Assembly (NCBI RefSeq): GCF_019249215.1
Contig: NZ_JAESDI010000012.1
Location: 80,183-144,182 of the forward strand
Direction of reading: 5' to 3'
DNA length: 64,000 bases
Source: Alteromonas lipotrueae
GTDB lineage: Bacteria; Pseudomonadota; Gammaproteobacteria; Enterobacterales; Alteromonadaceae
Position numbers and translations under genes: made by a program. The notes under the pieces were generated by a model. The model did no database searches. It had not been told where the DNA came from and saw only the letters and a program-made list of their open reading frames with translations. Of this stretch, positions 18,241 to 28,697 are shown one piece after another. Each line of letters opens with the position of its first letter. Positions within the stretch are counted from its first letter, which is position 1.

Positions 18241-20070
18241 TTACGCCATACCGCCAGAGAAATTCATGATAATCGCTTTCTGTGCTCTTTCAATGGCTTG
18301 AAACGATGCCTTTAGTTGATGCCGTTCTATGGAAGATAAAGACGACACTGACACACTATTATCGGCCACGTTATGCTGAAGTTGATGCCGCCATCGTAAG
18401 CGATTTAAAAATATCCAAATATCCCGCAAATTCGCGGCATCCTTGGTTGAAAGCTCTGAATTTTCGGGCAGCAGAGATAGTCTCGCAAGCGTACCAGGTA
18501 CCGATATACCTCCTGCTAAGGCATAAATACGCACAATATTGTTTATCAATGCCACCGCGCGTACTTTTAAATCAATCGTATCTTTTAGTTTCCCTCCCTT
18601 TTCATAAGTAAACTTTTGAAACATAGAAAGGGGCACAGAAACTTCATTTGCATGACGAGACAATGCAGCGAGAAACAAACTTTGTTTAAGCAAAGGCATA
18701 CGTTGGTGTTGTAGCGTTTTAAACAAACCCACATCACCCGCAGCGCAGCGTGCATCGAGGAAGATATTAAAGTGCATAATGGCATCTTTGGTAGGCGCAT
18801 TTACCCATTGCCGCGCTTGCTCAACCGCTTCTTCTAGCGATAACCGAAGCTCAGGGTTGCTCGCCATAATATTACCACTGCATAGTTTAATACCACATTT
18901 TGCCAACCCCTTGCAGACATAGTCAGCCATGGCAGCAAAGTAATCAGCTTGCGCTTTCGTGGGCGATTCAGCTAAAAGCAGCGCGTTGTCTTGATCAGAT
19001 CCCATTGTCTGGTCTTCTCTCGCTTGTGAGCCATATACTAGCCACGAAAACATCATACCGGCTTTACCGTGATCTTGCTGAAAGAACCCAATCAGTTTTC
19101 GCGTCATAATATCGGTTGCCTGAGAAAGCACTTTACCCGCAATATCATAATCGCCAGCGTGTTTAGCGTGTGCAGAAAAGTAATGCGGTAGCTGCCACGC
19201 TAAACGTGTTAATTCGTACAAACTGCTCGCTTTCGACAATTCACCAATAATAAAAAGTACGCTGCCTCGTTGGTGGCGGACAATATCGCTGGCCGTGACC
19301 ATACCTACGGGTTCCTGACTGTCTTTATCTAATATAGGTAAATGATGAATGTTTTTTTCGGTCATTAACGCCATGGCGTCAAATAACGTTAGGTTACTGG
19401 CAACATTAGCCGGCGACGAGGTCATAACACTGCTAACAGGGTTCGTCAGATCAACGCCAGCAGCAACCACTCGGGAACGTAAATCCCTGTCGGTAACGAT
19501 ACCGACTAGCTGCCCTGCTTCAGTGATTAAAAGGGAAGATACCCGGTTATCCGTCATCAACTGAGCCGCTTGTTGAATAGGGGTATTTACGTCTGTGCCA
19601 ATGGGGGTTTTCTCTGTTAAGTCATAAAGTGGTTTATACAACCACATAGATTTAGACTCAGTAATGGCTTGATTTTGCAGCGCATCATGTCTCAAACCAT
19701 TAAAAAAGGTAGCGATGCTATCGTAACGAAGAAGCGCTTTAAATGGTGCTTCATGGAAGCTATACACCAGACCAGGGCTCTCTACCGTCACCGCCATCGG
19801 ATAATCACTACCATCCAAAATACGCTGAAAACCAAAATAGTCTCCTTCGCTGACATAACGCGGATTTTCTTGCCCTGCACTTACTGAAAACTGACCACTT
19901 TGAATGAGATAAATTCGGCGAGATTGCCCAATCAGGGTATCTAGATTTTCTTTTGTTACATAGAGCAATTCTGCCGAGGTAAGTAAATCAGTTAACGATT
20001 CCACATCGAGCGTGTCAAAGGGCGCAGAAGCAGCAACAAAATCTGCGACTTGCTGGGCAATAGCTGTCAT
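18241..20070 (-). CDS. CNMP-CBS-nucleotidyltransferase protein (DUF294 type)
   Basis: A 609-residue soluble regulatory protein. An N-terminal cyclic-nucleotide-binding-like domain (about 20-125) is followed by two CBS motifs (about 150-275, with DRDLRSRVVAAG and VTASDIVR). Next is a DUF294 nucleotidyltransferase domain with GSQAREDQTMGSDQDNAL, the G-S-x10-D-x-D-type catalytic pattern of GlnD-like enzymes, and a helical C-terminal DUF294 domain. The domain set suggests nucleotide-sensed nucleotidyl transfer. The target is unknown. ATG 20070 has AGGAG nine bases upstream. A TTG thirty bases earlier is a weaker choice. Confidence 0.85.
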   Translation of the reverse strand: MTAIAQQVADFVAASAPFDTLDVESLTDLLTSAELLYVTKENLDTLIGQSRRIYLIQSGQFSVSAGQENPRYVSEGDYFGFQRILDGSDYPMAVTVESPGLVYSFHEAPFKALLRYDSIATFFNGLRHDALQNQAITESKSMWLYKPLYDLTEKTPIGTDVNTPIQQAAQLMTDNRVSSLLITEAGQLVGIVTDRDLRSRVVAAGVDLTNPVSSVMTSSPANVASNLTLFDAMALMTEKNIHHLPILDKDSQEPVGMVTASDIVRHQRGSVLFIIGELSKASSLYELTRLAWQLPHYFSAHAKHAGDYDIAGKVLSQATDIMTRKLIGFFQQDHGKAGMMFSWLVYGSQAREDQTMGSDQDNALLLAESPTKAQADYFAAMADYVCKGLAKCGIKLCSGNIMASNPELRLSLEEAVEQARQWVNAPTKDAIMHFNIFLDARCAAGDVGLFKTLQHQRMPLLKQSLFLAALSRHANEVSVPLSMFQKFTYEKGGKLKDTIDLKVRAVALINNIVRIYALAGGISVPGTLARLSLLPENSELSTKDAANLRDIWIFLNRLRWRHQLQHNVADNSVSVSSLSSIERHQLKASFQAIERAQKAIIMNFSGGMA

Positions 20071-20090
20071 ATGTAATGCTCCTGAAACGA

Positions 20091-20135
20091 TAAAAACCAA
20101 CTCGCCTTTTAGAGTCTCCTCTTAGAACGAGTTGG
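20091..20135 (-). terminator. Intra-operon terminator/attenuator between actP and the CBS-NTase gene
   Basis: Inverted repeat CCAACTCG / CGAGTTGG (20097-20104 and 20128-20135). On the minus-strand transcript it is followed by U5. It lies after the actP stop and just before the next start, so it would lower expression of the two downstream genes relative to actP. Confidence 0.6.
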
Positions 20136-20197
20136 TTTGGAAAAGGCTCGACCACGTGCCGAGCATCAGTTTGCTGTTTTACTATAGCTTCTAACAG

Positions 20198-21904
20198 TTA
20201 GTGTGCAGATGCCTCGCCCGCGCCTTTCGGATAGCGAATGCTCTCTACCAACTCTTGGATTTCTTCCGGCGCCTCATCGGTAAACTTAAACACGATGAAA
20301 GCAACAAGGAAGTTAACCATCATACCCAAGGTACCAATACCTTCTGGAGAAATACCAAACCACCAGTTTTCAGGTACATTTGCCGCAGGGTTCACAAACT
20401 TGAAGTAAATAATGTAGGCAGCAGTGAAAGCAATACCTGCAACCATGCCCGCAATTGCGCCTTTATCATTCATTCGTTTGCTAAAGATACCCATAATAAT
20501 GGCAGGGAAGAAACTGGATGCCGCCAGACCGAACGCGAAGGCGACCACCTGCGCCACAAAGCCCGGTGGATTTATCCCAAAGTATCCCGCAATAACAATG
20601 GCTACACCCGCCGCAAGTCGTGCATAAAAAAGCTCGGACTTATCGGTAATATTGGGCGCAAAGTTGCGCTTCAACAAGTCATGAGACACAGATGTGGAGA
20701 TAACAAGCAGTAAACCTGCGGAGGTAGACAGCGCTGCGGCAACACCACCTGCGGCAACTAATGCAATGACCCATGCCGGTAAATTCGCAATTTCTGGGTT
20801 AGCCAACACCATAATGTCACGGTCGACTTTCATTTCGTTGCGCTCATCACCAGAGTAAAACATCACACCATCACCGTTCTTATCGTTGAACTCGATAAGC
20901 CCAGTTTGCTCCCAGTTTTTAATCCACGACGGTGCTTGCTCGTAACTTGTTCCGGTTAGCTCAGGCCCGTTAATGGTTTCAATCATATTCACTCGTGCAA
21001 ACGCAGCCAGCGACGGCGCAGTGGTATACAAAATAGCAATAAACGCGAGTGCATAACCAGCAGACTTACGTGCATCATGTACTTTCGGTACGGTGAAGAA
21101 GCGAACGATAACGTGAGGTAATCCAGCCGTACCTACCATCAATGCAAAAGTAATAAAGAAAACATCAATGGTACTCTTAGTGCCGGACGTATATTCATGG
21201 AATCCGAGCTCTACCGACAGGTTGTCGAGTTTCTGCAAAATATGCATCCCTGACCCATCTGCGAGCGTGGCGCCGAACCCCGTTTGTGGAAGAATATGGC
21301 CTGTTACCATGATAGAGATAAATACCGCAGGCACAATATACGCAAAAATCATTACGCAAAACTGCGCAACTTGGGTATAGGTAATGCCTTTCATGCCACC
21401 TAGCACCGTATAGAAAAACACGATAACCATGCCGATAACCACACCAACCACGATGTCGACTTCTAAGAAACGACTAAATACTACGCCCACTCCTCGCATT
21501 TGCCCTGCCACATAAGTAAAGCAAACAAAGATGGCACAGAAAACCGCAACGGTTCTTGCGGTCTGTGAATAGTAGCGGTCGCCAATAAAATCCGGTACAG
21601 TAAATTTACCGAATTTACGTAGGTAGGGCGCTAGACACAAGGCAAGTAATACATAGCCTCCTGTCCATCCCATTAGGTAAACTGCGCCGTCGTATCCCAT
21701 AAAGGATATAAGTCCGGCCATTGAAATAAATGACGCTGCCGACATCCAGTCTGCAGCGGTAGCCATACCGTTTAATACGGGAGGTACACCGCCGCCAGCA
21801 ACGTAAAAGTCGTTAGTAGAACCCGCTCTAGCCCATACAGCTATGGCGATATATAGCGCAAATGTTGCGCCTACAATAATAAATGTTAGTAGTTGAACGT
21901 CCAT
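20198..21904 (-). CDS. actP: Cation/acetate symporter ActP (SSS family)
   Basis: Inner-membrane sodium:solute symporter of 568 residues that takes up acetate and related short monocarboxylates. It has about 13 hydrophobic segments. Family motifs include NDFYVAGGGVPPVLNGMATAADW and GGVAAALSTSAGLLLVISTSVSHD, with PDFIGDRYYS near TM3. It follows the DUF485 gene with only four bases between, the usual actP arrangement. The divergent kinase gene crbS and the shared palindromes at 22354-22380 suggest control by the acetate switch. Confidence 0.92.
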   Translation of the reverse strand: MDVQLLTFIIVGATFALYIAIAVWARAGSTNDFYVAGGGVPPVLNGMATAADWMSAASFISMAGLISFMGYDGAVYLMGWTGGYVLLALCLAPYLRKFGKFTVPDFIGDRYYSQTARTVAVFCAIFVCFTYVAGQMRGVGVVFSRFLEVDIVVGVVIGMVIVFFYTVLGGMKGITYTQVAQFCVMIFAYIVPAVFISIMVTGHILPQTGFGATLADGSGMHILQKLDNLSVELGFHEYTSGTKSTIDVFFITFALMVGTAGLPHVIVRFFTVPKVHDARKSAGYALAFIAILYTTAPSLAAFARVNMIETINGPELTGTSYEQAPSWIKNWEQTGLIEFNDKNGDGVMFYSGDERNEMKVDRDIMVLANPEIANLPAWVIALVAAGGVAAALSTSAGLLLVISTSVSHDLLKRNFAPNITDKSELFYARLAAGVAIVIAGYFGINPPGFVAQVVAFAFGLAASSFFPAIIMGIFSKRMNDKGAIAGMVAGIAFTAAYIIYFKFVNPAANVPENWWFGISPEGIGTLGMMVNFLVAFIVFKFTDEAPEEIQELVESIRYPKGAGEASAH

Positions 21905-21908
21905 GGTA

Positions 21909-22175
21909 TTACTCCTCGTTTACGCCATAACGTTTATCCATCGCCTTCATCTTTGACATATAAACAAAAATTAGAGCGACGAACACATAAATGGAACCTT
22001 GTTGCGCAAACCAGAAGCCCAGTTTAAATCCAAAAAAGTGGATATTGTTTAGCACATCGACAAACAAAATGCCGGCGCCAAACGACACCGCAAACCAAAC
22101 GACTAAAAGCTTGGCAAGGAGAGACAAGTTCTCCTTCCAATACGCTTTTTTGTCGTCATCATTTCTAAATGCCAT
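21909..22175 (-). CDS. DUF485 membrane protein, ActP partner
   Basis: An 88-residue inner-membrane protein with two hydrophobic segments (about 20-42 and 55-76). It belongs to the DUF485 family, whose genes nearly always precede actP (E. coli YjcH). The role is unproven and it may support symporter assembly. A Shine-Dalgarno-like GAGGACGG precedes the start. It is the first gene of the actP operon. Confidence 0.88.
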   Translation of the reverse strand: MAFRNDDDKKAYWKENLSLLAKLLVVWFAVSFGAGILFVDVLNNIHFFGFKLGFWFAQQGSIYVFVALIFVYMSKMKAMDKRYGVNEE

Positions 22176-22353
22176 TGTTCCGTCCTCATGTCAGGTTAAT
22201 CAATTGTTTTATTTTTACATTTTCCTAACGCCCGGCTTTGCTAACATTATTGCCAAGCTTTCTCGTTCAGACCAACTGGCCTTAGACCGGCAAAAGTCAA
22301 GCACTTAGGAGCACGATGTATACTCTAGACCTCACCATTAAAATTCCAAATGA

Positions 22354-22380
22354 GACCATGGTCGTAGGTAGACCAAGGTC
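22354..22380. promoter_or_regulatory. Two GACYWWRGTC palindromes between actP operon and crbS
   Basis: GACCATGGTC (22354-22363) and GACCAAGGTC (22371-22380), start to start 17 bp. Both fit the 10-bp palindrome GACYWWRGTC that also occurs three times in the acs/porin gap. They lie about 180-200 bp upstream of the DUF485 start and 52-78 bp upstream of crbS. Confidence 0.55.
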
Positions 22381-22431
22381 GAAATGCTTATAATGCACAC
22401 AGACTTGTTAACTTTTGGTTAAAGGAAATTC

Positions 22432-25400
22432 ATGACGTTCGGTTGGGTTACGCTTGCGGTACTGTATTTATTTTTGCTTTTTTCTTTGGCGAGTTGGGGC
22501 GATAAGAACTCGCCGCGAGCACGAGCGTTAACCTCGCACCCAGCGATCTACTCGCTGGCACTCGCAATATATTGCACGGCGTGGACATTTTTCGGCATGG
22601 TGGGTCAAGCCAGTCGCGACACATGGATTTACCTGCCTATTATGTTAGGGCCAATCTTGGTCTATGTGCTCGGGTACCGATTTATTTATAAGCTGACGCT
22701 GGTAAGTAAAAAGCAACATATCACCACAATTTCTGACTTTATCGCGTCTCGTTATGGGAAGCGCCAAACCGTCGCTCTGCTAGTGACCGTTATCGCACTA
22801 CTGGCAACCATTCCCTATATTGCGTTGCAGTTAAAAGCGATTGGCTCCACTTTTCAGCTGTTAACCCAACAGCCTAATAGTAATTTTATCGTAATTGCTG
22901 CCACTACGTTTATTGCTGTATTTGCGATTTATTTTGGTACTAAACATGCCGATGTAACCGAGTACCGCAGAGGGTTAATGCTCGCTATCGCCTTTGAGTC
23001 TACTATTAAGTTACTGGCGTTGGTGTTAGTTGCTTTTGTGGGCTACAGCGCGTGGCGACAAACCGAAACAGGCCCTTTTCTAGAAACCTTTGTGAATACA
23101 GCTGCACTTTCACAATTTAGCTCATTCAACTTTATCGCCCAAACCATCATGGCCGCGGCTGCCATTGTATGTCTGCCTCGACAATTCCATGTGGCGGTGA
23201 TTGATAACCTTAGTCTTTCGCATTTAAAAACAGCCCGATGGTTGTTTCCCCTTTATCTCGCAATTATTTCTACGGTTATTCCCATTATTGCTATTGCGGG
23301 TAAAGCTATTTTTGCTGGCGCCAGCGTTGAGCCAGACTCCTATGTATTGTCACTCGCCATGTTCTCTGGCTCGGCCTGGCTACAGGTTATTGTATTTGTA
23401 GGAGGGTTATCAGCCGCAACTGCAATGATTATTGTGGCAACCCTAACCTTAAGCACCATGTTGACCAATGATGTGATCTTGCCCCGCTATTTAGCGTTTC
23501 GAGGAAACTCTGCGCAAAAAAGAGACTTCTCTGCGCAGATACGCCTTATCCGGCGTATTGTTATTGGTTTTATATTGCTGATGGCGTTCCTATACCATCA
23601 ACAAATGACCAGTAGTCGCTCGCTACACTCAATTGGACTTATCGCGTTTTCATTAGTTATTCAGTTAATGCCAGCGATCCTCGGTGGATTATATTGGAAG
23701 CGCGCGCATGCCCATGGTGTGTACGCGGGCTTGTTAGTTGGAATTATACTTTGGGTGCTGTGGTTAGTGTTCCCACTGGTAGGAAAGCAAACATCACAAT
23801 TTGCTAATAACGAGCTTATCAGCCAAGGTGCGATGATAAGCCTTGGTGCTAATACCGTGATGTATATTATTTTCTCTTGGTTTGCCCCGCACCGGCTCAT
23901 CGACAGAATTCAAGCCGAAGCCTTTGTGTCTCCTGCTGTGGTTAAAAACAGTGTAGTAAAGGGGCCAAATAGTAATGTAACGGTATCTGATCTTATTACT
24001 CTACTATCGACCTTTATGGGCACAGGTCGATGCGAACAGCTTATTGAGCAATATCAGCATCTCAACAGTTGTATCTTGAACCATCAAGCTTCTCCCGATG
24101 AAGACTTTCTTACGTTTTGTGAACGGGCGCTGGGGGGGGTTATCGGTGCTTCCAGCGCCAAAGTGTTATTAGACAGTGCACTGCGTGGCAAGAAAATGGA
24201 CTTCACGGAAGTGATTAACTTTTTCGACGACACCACACAGGCCATGCAATTCAATATGACCGCGCTGCTGACCTCGTTGGAGAATATGGACCAAGGTATT
24301 AGCGTAGTGGATAAACATTTAAATTTAGTGGCTTGGAATAAGCGGTACGCAGCGCTATACACCTATCCTGAAGATTTTCTTGCGGTGGGCATACCGATTG
24401 AGAAACTTATTCGCTTCAATGCATCACAGGGGGAATTTGGCAAACTGGACGTAGAAGCGGAAGTCGAAAAGCGCCTAGAACATTTGCGCTCTGGTACCCC
24501 CCACCGATTTAAACGACAACGAAAAGATGGCCGCGTGATAGAAATGGTGGGCAATCCCTTACCTGGGGGCGGCTTTGTTACTAGTTTCAATGACATCACC
24601 GATCACATTGAGATTCAACAAGCCCTTGAAGAATCTAACATCGACTTAGAAGCCAGAATTAAACGGCGTACCGAAGAAGTGCATACCATTAACGCCGAAC
24701 TGCGGCTTGAAATAGAGCGTCGCTCTGGTGCAGAAACTGAACTTATACGCGCTAGAAAGGCAGCTGAAGATGCAAATGCCAGTAAAACTCGCTTTCTGGC
24801 ACTTGCCAGTCATGATGTACTTCAACCTCTCAACGCCGCCAAGCTATATATATCAGCGCTAGAGGAACAAGAACTATCGAATGGGGTACACGAAATTATT
24901 CAAAAACTGCATCACTCAGTGACCTCAAGTGAAGCACTTATCGGTACGCTTTTAGACATTTCACGCCTAGATCAAGGTGAAATGAAACCAGATATTGAGC
25001 CCGTGGATGTACACGCTCTGCTCAGCCCGCTTATCGACGACATAAGAATGCGGGCACTGGAAAAAGGCCTTTCACTGCGCGTATGGGTGAAACCCCTATG
25101 GGTAATGGCGGATAAAACCTACTTGTACCGAATTATGCAGAATTTGCTGTCAAATGCTGTGAAATATACCCAAAATGGTAAAGTTGTATTGGTTATAAAA
25201 CCCGTAAAATCAGCCGTTTCTTTTCGTGTTTACGACACGGGAATTGGAATTTCGGAAGATAAAAAAGATAACATCTTTAGTGATTTCTACCGCATTAATC
25301 AAAGTGCAGAGCATGGTATTGGCTTAGGTCTAGGCGTGGTACGTAGGTTAAGCCAACAGTTGGGTAGCGATATAACCGTGTCGTCCTCACCGCAAAAAGG

Positions 25401-25884
25401 TAGCTGCTTTACCTTTACCCTACCAAAAGCTCAGCCAGGCTCTTCAACAAGTACGGCAGCTAAGCCTAAAAACACAACCTTCACTGGACTGCAGGTACTT
25501 TGCGTAGATGATCAACGGGAAAACTTAGATGCAATGCAAACGCTGCTAGCGCGCTGGGGTGTCAAGGTGATGGTGGCGGGGTCTTGGGATGAAGCCCTTG
25601 CCCTTATTGAGCAAACATTACCTCAGATATTATTGATGGACTATCAATTAAGCCACGATGAAACGCAAAACGGCTTAGCCTTAATAGACAAGATTAGGTT
25701 CCAGCTTGATGCCATATTACCCGCCGCGCTTATCACAGCCACACCAGATGAAGATTTAGTGGCTAAATGTAAGGAGCAAGGGGTTAACTACCTATCTAAG
25801 CCGCTAAAACCTGCAAAACTAAGAGCGTTACTTCAAAGCATGACTCGCCATATTCGGGAGTCACACTATACCGATAGCGACTAA
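22432..25884 (+). CDS. crbS: SSS-domain hybrid sensor kinase (CrbS-like)
   Basis: An 1150-residue inner-membrane hybrid histidine kinase. Residues about 1-490 form a sodium:solute symporter-like sensor with 12-13 hydrophobic segments. Then come a PAS domain (about 615-725), a coiled coil, HisKA with His794 in LASHDVLQPLNAAK, an HATPase domain (NLLSNAVKYT, DTGIGI, GLGLGV) and a C-terminal receiver with Asp1070 (LLMDYQLSHDE). This matches CrbS/CbrA kinases, which with CrbR control acs in Vibrio and Pseudomonas. Its regulator gene is about 4 kb away behind acs. Shine-Dalgarno AAAGGAAA is present. Confidence 0.9.
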   Translation: MTFGWVTLAVLYLFLLFSLASWGDKNSPRARALTSHPAIYSLALAIYCTAWTFFGMVGQASRDTWIYLPIMLGPILVYVLGYRFIYKLTLVSKKQHITTISDFIASRYGKRQTVALLVTVIALLATIPYIALQLKAIGSTFQLLTQQPNSNFIVIAATTFIAVFAIYFGTKHADVTEYRRGLMLAIAFESTIKLLALVLVAFVGYSAWRQTETGPFLETFVNTAALSQFSSFNFIAQTIMAAAAIVCLPRQFHVAVIDNLSLSHLKTARWLFPLYLAIISTVIPIIAIAGKAIFAGASVEPDSYVLSLAMFSGSAWLQVIVFVGGLSAATAMIIVATLTLSTMLTNDVILPRYLAFRGNSAQKRDFSAQIRLIRRIVIGFILLMAFLYHQQMTSSRSLHSIGLIAFSLVIQLMPAILGGLYWKRAHAHGVYAGLLVGIILWVLWLVFPLVGKQTSQFANNELISQGAMISLGANTVMYIIFSWFAPHRLIDRIQAEAFVSPAVVKNSVVKGPNSNVTVSDLITLLSTFMGTGRCEQLIEQYQHLNSCILNHQASPDEDFLTFCERALGGVIGASSAKVLLDSALRGKKMDFTEVINFFDDTTQAMQFNMTALLTSLENMDQGISVVDKHLNLVAWNKRYAALYTYPEDFLAVGIPIEKLIRFNASQGEFGKLDVEAEVEKRLEHLRSGTPHRFKRQRKDGRVIEMVGNPLPGGGFVTSFNDITDHIEIQQALEESNIDLEARIKRRTEEVHTINAELRLEIERRSGAETELIRARKAAEDANASKTRFLALASHDVLQPLNAAKLYISALEEQELSNGVHEIIQKLHHSVTSSEALIGTLLDISRLDQGEMKPDIEPVDVHALLSPLIDDIRMRALEKGLSLRVWVKPLWVMADKTYLYRIMQNLLSNAVKYTQNGKVVLVIKPVKSAVSFRVYDTGIGISEDKKDNIFSDFYRINQSAEHGIGLGLGVVRRLSQQLGSDITVSSSPQKGSCFTFTLPKAQPGSSTSTAAKPKNTTFTGLQVLCVDDQRENLDAMQTLLARWGVKVMVAGSWDEALALIEQTLPQILLMDYQLSHDETQNGLALIDKIRFQLDAILPAALITATPDEDLVAKCKEQGVNYLSKPLKPAKLRALLQSMTRHIRESHYTDSD

Positions 25885-26516
25885 ATTTGCGGGTCGCTTT
25901 TCACCCTGCTCTTTTTCGTCGGTTTATCGGTTTTTTCTTCTATTTTACCCGCCGTCGTTGGGGTTACTTTACCCATGGTGCCCCACGCTGATTTGGGATT
26001 AATAAGCACAGGACGAGTTAAAATTAGGTTATTGGGGTACATGAGGGTTTCGCGCTCAGAAGTAACCAGCCGAGTACTAAATGGCCCTAAGTCAGCAATA
26101 TAACCCTCTATAAAATTATCGCCATCGAGGATACGAATAAAATTTCCTCGGCGATACGCAACGTTCGTCAACAGTATGAAGTAAGCGGTAATATTGCTTA
26201 TTAATGACCAGCTGGCGAAAAGCGCTACTCCAGTTACTGTGATAATAGAGGTTGATAATACCAATAGGCCTGAGAAGTCTATTCCCCACGCAAGCAGCAA
26301 TAACGCTAGCGATACTGTAGCCACGATAACTCTTGCGGCAAATAATCCTTTGATTGCGCTGGTAGACTTTAATTTGGTTTTCTCGATATTGGTTTCAAGT
26401 TTGGGTAGGATTTTTCTTGAAGCCGCCAAATAAAAAAGCAAAACCAACCCACTCCAAATAAGGTTTGATTGGTAGCTCGTAAGCCAAACCAATACCTCTT
26501 GCCACCACTGCATCAT
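25881..26516 (-). CDS. Small MscS-like mechanosensitive channel protein
   Basis: A 211-residue membrane protein. Three hydrophobic segments (about 18-33, 58-78 and 83-115) lead into an MscS-like pore helix and beta domain (NITAYFILLTNVAYRRGNFIRI, then YIADLGPFSTRLVTSERETLMYPNN). The C-terminal alpha/beta cage domain of full MscS is missing, and a short basic tail replaces it. Convergent with crbS, overlapping its last four bases. The length and lack of a cage make it a minimal family member. Confidence 0.75.
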   Translation of the reverse strand: MMQWWQEVLVWLTSYQSNLIWSGLVLLFYLAASRKILPKLETNIEKTKLKSTSAIKGLFAARVIVATVSLALLLLAWGIDFSGLLVLSTSIITVTGVALFASWSLISNITAYFILLTNVAYRRGNFIRILDGDNFIEGYIADLGPFSTRLVTSERETLMYPNNLILTRPVLINPKSAWGTMGKVTPTTAGKIEEKTDKPTKKSRVKSDPQI

Positions 26517-26748
26517 AGTAAAAAACTCATTATATCCTCATGTTACCCCATGCTATCGCGTAACGATTTTGAGTTCATCCAGATATTACTGTCGCCACCA
26601 CAATAATAATTCGTAAGACCATTAATAAAAGCTGCTTTATGATGCGCGCCAATTCGCTGTACAACGACTAATCTGGCTATGCACCTAAAAAGGTGCTAAT
26701 GATTAAACAGCACTTTTTTAAAAAATTTATAACCACAGGCAATTTACA

Positions 26749-27654
26749 ATGCGCATAGCGATTTTATCCCGGAATTCTCGTCTCTATTCTACCTCTCGTT
26801 TAGTAGAAGCAGGTCGTGCTCGCGATCATGAAGTAGATGTTATTGATACCATGCATTGCTATATGGATATAACCAGTTCGCGGCCATCTGTGCGCTATAA
26901 AGGTAAACGCCTGCCTTATTACGATGCGGTTATTCCTCGCATTGGTGCTTCTGTTACTTTTTACGGCACCTCTGTGGTACGTCAATTCGAAATGATGGGT
27001 ACTTACAGTGTTAATGAGTCTGTGGCAATTAGTCGTTCTAGAGACAAGCTACGTTCTCTACAATTACTATCGCGCAAAGGCATTGGCATGCCGCGTACAG
27101 GCTTTGCCCATCACCCTGATAAAATAGAAGACGTGATAAAAACCGTGGGTGGCGCACCAGTGGTCATTAAACTGCTTGAAGGTACCCAAGGTATTGGTGT
27201 GGTATTGGCTGATACCCATAAAGCGGCTGAATCAATTATTGAAGCCTTCATGGGATTAAATGCCAGTATCTTAGTTCAAGAATTTATCAAAGAGGCCGGT
27301 GGCTCTGATATTCGATGCTTCGTGGTAGGCGGTAAAGTCGTTGCCGCGATGAAACGTCAAGCTGCACCGGGTGAGTTCCGCTCTAACCTTCATAGAGGCG
27401 GTCAAGCCAGCTTGGTAAGACTAAGCCCAGCTGAACGCAAAACTGCCGTAGATGCAGCCAAGACTATGGGCTTGAATTGTTGTGGTGTAGACATTTTACG
27501 TTCAAACAACGGCCCCGTGGTAATGGAAGTAAACTCGTCGCCAGGTTTGGAAGGCATTGAAAAAGCCACTAACAAAGATGTCGCCGGTATGATCATTGAA
27601 TTTATTGAAAAAAGTGCAGAGCCGCACAAAACGAAGACGCGAGGTAAAGGCTAA
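26749..27654 (+). CDS. rimK: RimK, ATP-grasp glutamate ligase
   Basis: Cytoplasmic ATP-grasp ligase, 301 residues against 300 in E. coli. In E. coli and Pseudomonas it adds glutamate to the C-terminus of ribosomal protein S6. Seen here: the preATP-grasp start [33 protein letters not shown], the ATP-binding [14 protein letters not shown], and the metal site [15 protein letters not shown]. It heads a run with the next three genes. The following gene starts directly after its stop. Confidence 0.95.
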   Translation: MRIAILSRNSRLYSTSRLVEAGRARDHEVDVIDTMHCYMDITSSRPSVRYKGKRLPYYDAVIPRIGASVTFYGTSVVRQFEMMGTYSVNESVAISRSRDKLRSLQLLSRKGIGMPRTGFAHHPDKIEDVIKTVGGAPVVIKLLEGTQGIGVVLADTHKAAESIIEAFMGLNASILVQEFIKEAGGSDIRCFVVGGKVVAAMKRQAAPGEFRSNLHRGGQASLVRLSPAERKTAVDAAKTMGLNCCGVDILRSNNGPVVMEVNSSPGLEGIEKATNKDVAGMIIEFIEKSAEPHKTKTRGKG

Positions 27655-28683
27655 GTGGCAGTGGATAATTTAGTCATTGGTGGGCAAAGTATCGCGCCAG
27701 GTGAATCGGTTAAAATTGAGCTGGAGATGCCCCCATTATACACCGCGACAAACATGAGTATTCCCGTTTATGTTACCCGAGGTAAACGCCCTGGTCCTAC
27801 TATGTTTGTGAGTGCCGCTATTCACGGTGATGAACTAAATGGTATTGAGATTGTAGGCAGACTCATTCGCTCACGGGCCATTGAACGGTTAAGAGGTACC
27901 CTTATCGCGGTGCCCATGGTTAACGTGTATGGCGTGTTGAACCAGTCTCGCTATTTGCCAGATCGCCGCGACCTAAACCGCAGCTTTCCTGGCAGCAAAA
28001 AAGGCTCGCTTGCAGGTCGACTAGCCAACTTGTTCTTGAAGGAAATTGTGCAAAAGTGCGATGTAGGCATAGACCTGCATACTGGTGCAATCCACCGCAG
28101 TAATTTACCGCAAATTCGCGCAGACCTAGACGACCCTGAAGTACTAGAGATGGCAAAGGCGTTTGGCGTTCCCGTATTATTAAATGCTGAGCTGCGGGAA
28201 GGTTCCTTACGAGAAACCGCTAGCGAGAGTGGCGTTAAAATTTTGCTCTATGAAGCAGGGCAAGCCCTTCGATACGATGAGTTCTCAATTCGAGCTGGGC
28301 TTCGCGGTATTATTAATACCATGCGTCATTTGGGTATGCTGAATAAGAGCCGCAGTAAAGGCCATAGTATTGAACGGTTTATTGCCCGCCAAAGTGGCTG
28401 GATACGGGCAACAGAAAGTGGCTTTGTTACCCATTTAGCCCAATTGGGCGACCATGTGAACAAAGGGGATAAATTGGCGACTATTGCCGACCCATTTGGT
28501 GGGTATTTGGCCAGTATTGAAAGTCCAGCCGAGGGCGTGGTGGTGGGTAAACAAAACATACCACTGACTCAAGAAGGAGAAGCGGTATATCATATTGCCT
28601 ATTTCTCACAACCCGATACAGTGGCAGAACACGTTGAGTTATTGCAAGACAACCTGCTACCAGGTGAAGCGGAATATACTTGA
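27655..28683 (+). CDS. AspA/AstE-family zinc deacylase
   Basis: A 342-residue member of the succinylglutamate desuccinylase/aspartoacylase family (M14-like). Zinc ligands: His and Glu in AIHGDELNGIE, and a His in GIDLHTGAIHR. A lipoyl-like beta domain lies at the C-terminus (SGFVTHLAQLGDHVNKGDKLATI). The start is GTG immediately after the rimK stop, with GAGG about nine bases upstream inside rimK. Linkage to rimK suggests hydrolysis of an N-acyl or glutamyl bond on a product or substrate of RimK, but this is inference. Confidence 0.85.
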   Translation: MAVDNLVIGGQSIAPGESVKIELEMPPLYTATNMSIPVYVTRGKRPGPTMFVSAAIHGDELNGIEIVGRLIRSRAIERLRGTLIAVPMVNVYGVLNQSRYLPDRRDLNRSFPGSKKGSLAGRLANLFLKEIVQKCDVGIDLHTGAIHRSNLPQIRADLDDPEVLEMAKAFGVPVLLNAELREGSLRETASESGVKILLYEAGQALRYDEFSIRAGLRGIINTMRHLGMLNKSRSKGHSIERFIARQSGWIRATESGFVTHLAQLGDHVNKGDKLATIADPFGGYLASIESPAEGVVVGKQNIPLTQEGEAVYHIAYFSQPDTVAEHVELLQDNLLPGEAEYT

Positions 28684-28697
28684 TTTAAGGCGAATAC

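Noticed and set aside
20198..25884. crbS as a second transporter gene
   Set aside because: The SSS-like half is fused to PAS, HisKA, HATPase and receiver domains, so it is a sensor kinase. Transport activity cannot be excluded but is not its main role.
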